From the NCBI GenBank assembly GCA_001017865.1, contig LATQ01000177.1, positions 1 through 7,475 on the forward strand: DNA of 7,475 nucleotides. Direction: 5' to 3'. Positions 6,175 to 7,475 of the stretch are shown piece after piece; position 1 is the first letter of the stretch, and the number at the start of each line of letters is the position of its first letter. The stretch comes from Rhodococcus sp. IITR03. Lineage in GTDB: Bacteria > Actinomycetota > Actinomycetes > Mycobacteriales > Mycobacteriaceae. Position numbers and translations under genes: made by a program. A model generated the notes under the pieces. The model had not been told where the DNA came from, did not search any database, and was given only the letters and a program-made list of their open reading frames with translations.

Positions 6175-6228
6175 CGCGAGAATCAACGGCACAGACCCGG
6201 TATCACAGCAATACTTACGGCTTAGGGC

Positions 6229-6692
6229 CTATCGTTCGTAAAATGTTTGCAGAACGACGGTGCTGCGGGTGGCGACGTTCGCGCTCGCGCGGATCTCCTG
6301 CAGCAACCGCTCGAGAGCGCGAGGAGACTCGACACGCACGAGGAGGATGTAGCTTTCGTCGCCCGCCACCGAGTGACACGATTCGATCGCGGAGATGTGC
6401 CGGAGGCGGGCCGGTGCATCGTCGGGTTGCGACGGGTCGAGAGGGGTGATCGCCACGAACGCCGACAACATCAGCCCGAGCGCTTCGGGATCGACGCGCG
6501 CACTGTATCCGCGGATCACGTTGCGCGCCTCGAGTCGGCGCACCCGCGACTGCACGGCCGAGACGGACAATCCTCCTTCTCGGCGAGCGCCGCGAGCGTC
6601 GCACGACCGTCGGCGACCAGTTCGCGCAGCAGCATCCGATCGATGTCGTCCAGCGACTCCTTCGACGAGTCGTTTCTCGAGGATTCGGGCAC
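6229..6692 (-). CDS. lrpA: Lrp/AsnC-family regulator beside lat, one apparent frameshift
   Basis: With one base added near 6573 (GAGG to GAGGG on the - strand) the product is 154 residues, similar to mycobacterial LrpA (Rv3291c). The N-terminal HTH covers about 14-62: LDDIDRMLLRELVADGRATL, then AALAEKEGLSVSAVQSRVRRLE, the usual AsnC-type winged helix, then VIRGYSARVDPEALG. The RAM effector-binding domain follows (about 75-145), with FVAITPL, CHSVAGDESYILLVRV and a C-terminal VVLQTFYER. The GTG start at 6692 is chosen because LDDID is close behind it and a TANNNT box lies 6 bases upstream. In M. tuberculosis the lrpA-lat pair has the same order, and LrpA there is tied to starvation and lysine metabolism. 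It probably regulates lat, the divergent pcd gene and itself, with an amino acid such as lysine as likely ligand; this is inference. Confidence 0.87.
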
Positions 6693-6698
6693 CAGCGC

Positions 6699-6704
6699 AG
6701 GGTA
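6699..6704 (-). promoter_or_regulatory. Putative -10 box of lrpA
   Basis: On the - strand TACCCT lies 6 bases before the lrpA GTG and suits a leaderless transcript. It sits inside the 36-base divergent gap, so an Lrp octamer bound here could act on both genes. A convincing -35 was not found. Confidence 0.35.
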
Positions 6705-6714
6705 TCCGAGCAGT

Positions 6715-6721
6715 AAAGGAG
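6715..6721 (+). promoter_or_regulatory. Strong ribosome-binding site of pcd
   Basis: AAAGGAG lies 7 bases before the ATG at 6729 and fixes that start. Unlike its neighbours, pcd therefore has a leader, so its promoter must overlap the beginning of lrpA. Confidence 0.7.
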
Positions 6722-6728
6722 CTCACCG

Positions 6729-7475
6729 ATGAATGCGACCACCGATCTCGCCGATCGCGCGGCGACCGCCCTGAGGCAGTGCGGTGTCGGCGCCCTGTCC
6801 GACGACGGGCGCTCGCGGTGACCAGCCCGATCGACGGCAGCGTGATCGGACACCTTCCGGTCCACTCGGCTGCCGAGGTCGACGCGACGATCACGGCGGC
6901 GGCACAGGCCTTCGAACAATGGCGCGACGTCCCCGCTCCGGTGCGCGGCCGCGTGGTGCGACGGCTCGGGGAACTTCTCGTCGAACACAAGTCGCATCTC
7001 GCCGAACTCGTCACTCTCGAGGCCGGGAAGATCCCGTCGGAGGCCGCGGGCGAGGTGCAGGAGATGATCGACGTCTGCGAGTTCGCCGTCGGTCTGTCGC
7101 GGCAGCTCTACGGGCGGACGATGCCGTCCGAGCGCCCCGGGCACCGGCTCATGGAGATCTGGCATCCGCTCGGCGTGGTGGGCGTGATCTCCGCGTTCAA
7201 CTTCCCCGTGGCCGTGTGGTCGTGGAACACCGCGATCGCGCTGGTGTGCGGCGACCCGGTGGTGTGGAAGCCGTCGGAGACCACCCCGCTCACCGCGCTC
7301 GCCTGCGACGCGCTGCTGCGCCGCGCGCCACCGATGTCGGCGCCCCCGAAGGGCTCCACCATCTTCTCCTCGGCGACCACACGGTGGGTGAAGCGCTCGT
7401 CGACGACGTCATCGCGCTGGTGAGTGCCGACGCTCCAGCCCGGATGGGGCGGATCGTCGGGCCGCGCGTGGCGGC
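6729..7475 (+). CDS. pcd: ALDH7-type piperidine-6-carboxylate / 2-aminoadipate semialdehyde dehydrogenase, 3' partial, two apparent frameshifts
   Basis: An NAD(P)-dependent aldehyde dehydrogenase, also called amaB, expected to oxidise the Lat product (2-aminoadipate 6-semialdehyde/piperideine-6-carboxylate) to 2-aminoadipate. Only about the first 249 residues are in the window, so the catalytic Cys and Glu are not seen. Single missing bases near 6808 and 7327 interrupt the frame. Repaired, it reads MNATTDLADRAATAL, SPIDGSVIGHLPV, LVTLEAGKIPSEAAGEVQEM (about 95-113), then AFNFPVAVWSWNTAIALVCG (156-175) and VWKPSETTPLTAL, typical of the ALDH7/antiquitin branch, with the oxyanion-hole Asn in FNFP and the cofactor lysine in KPSE (181). 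Near the right end, where the family has an S-A-T-G-S-T-like cofactor turn, the sequence reads VSADAPARMG, possibly because of two compensating indels. It is divergent from lrpA. Mycobacterial pcd (Rv3293) is likewise near lat. Confidence 0.87.

Noticed and set aside
6395..7423. A 342-residue + strand open frame taken as one aldehyde dehydrogenase start
   Set aside because: Everything before about 6808 is a shadow of lrpA; the true start is ATG 6729 with its ribosome-binding site, in another frame joined by one missing base.
1..7475. CRISPR array, tRNA, rRNA, insertion sequence or attachment site
   Set aside because: No spaced direct repeats, no tRNA-like cloverleaf, no transposase motif and no terminal inverted repeats were found on reading both strands.

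Overview
This is a GC-rich actinobacterial chromosome segment, most likely Rhodococcus or a close Mycobacteriales relative. The grounds are GTG starts, type VII (ESX) secretion-type small proteins, DUF1707 membrane proteins, an MptpB-like phosphatase, and a lysine-catabolic lat/lrpA/pcd cluster like that of Mycobacterium. It reads as a draft-quality chromosome: about ten apparent one-base deletions and one one-base insertion break otherwise continuous reading frames. Most are in short G/C runs. Gene models below are given after reconciling frames, and each break is located.

Left part (1-1196, + strand): two tandem DUF1707 membrane proteins (the first lacks its N-terminus at the window edge), then a VanZ-like membrane protein 3 bases downstream of the second. 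A likely leaderless promoter precedes the second DUF1707 gene.

Middle (1211-3929, + strand): a compact four-gene operon with its own promoter. It holds a SAV_915/SseB-like protein, a small EspC-like ESX protein with a YxxxD signal, a 378-residue WXG protein with a glycine-zipper hydrophobic C-terminal region, and a four-helix membrane protein with a PH-like tail. The genes overlap or nearly touch. The layout looks like an orphan type VII effector cassette with a candidate membrane-acting toxin and a candidate immunity protein. This is the least ordinary part of the window, and two frameshifts hide its true gene boundaries.

Right part (3953-7475): on the - strand, lrpA (Lrp/AsnC regulator), then lat (L-lysine 6-aminotransferase), then an MptpB-type phosphatase. 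Divergent from lrpA, only 36 bases away, is an ALDH7-type dehydrogenase (pcd/amaB) that runs off the window. Lat converts lysine to 2-aminoadipate 6-semialdehyde (which cyclises to piperideine-6-carboxylate) and Pcd oxidises this to 2-aminoadipate. The Lrp protein between them is the obvious candidate regulator. No rRNA, tRNA, insertion sequence or CRISPR array was seen.
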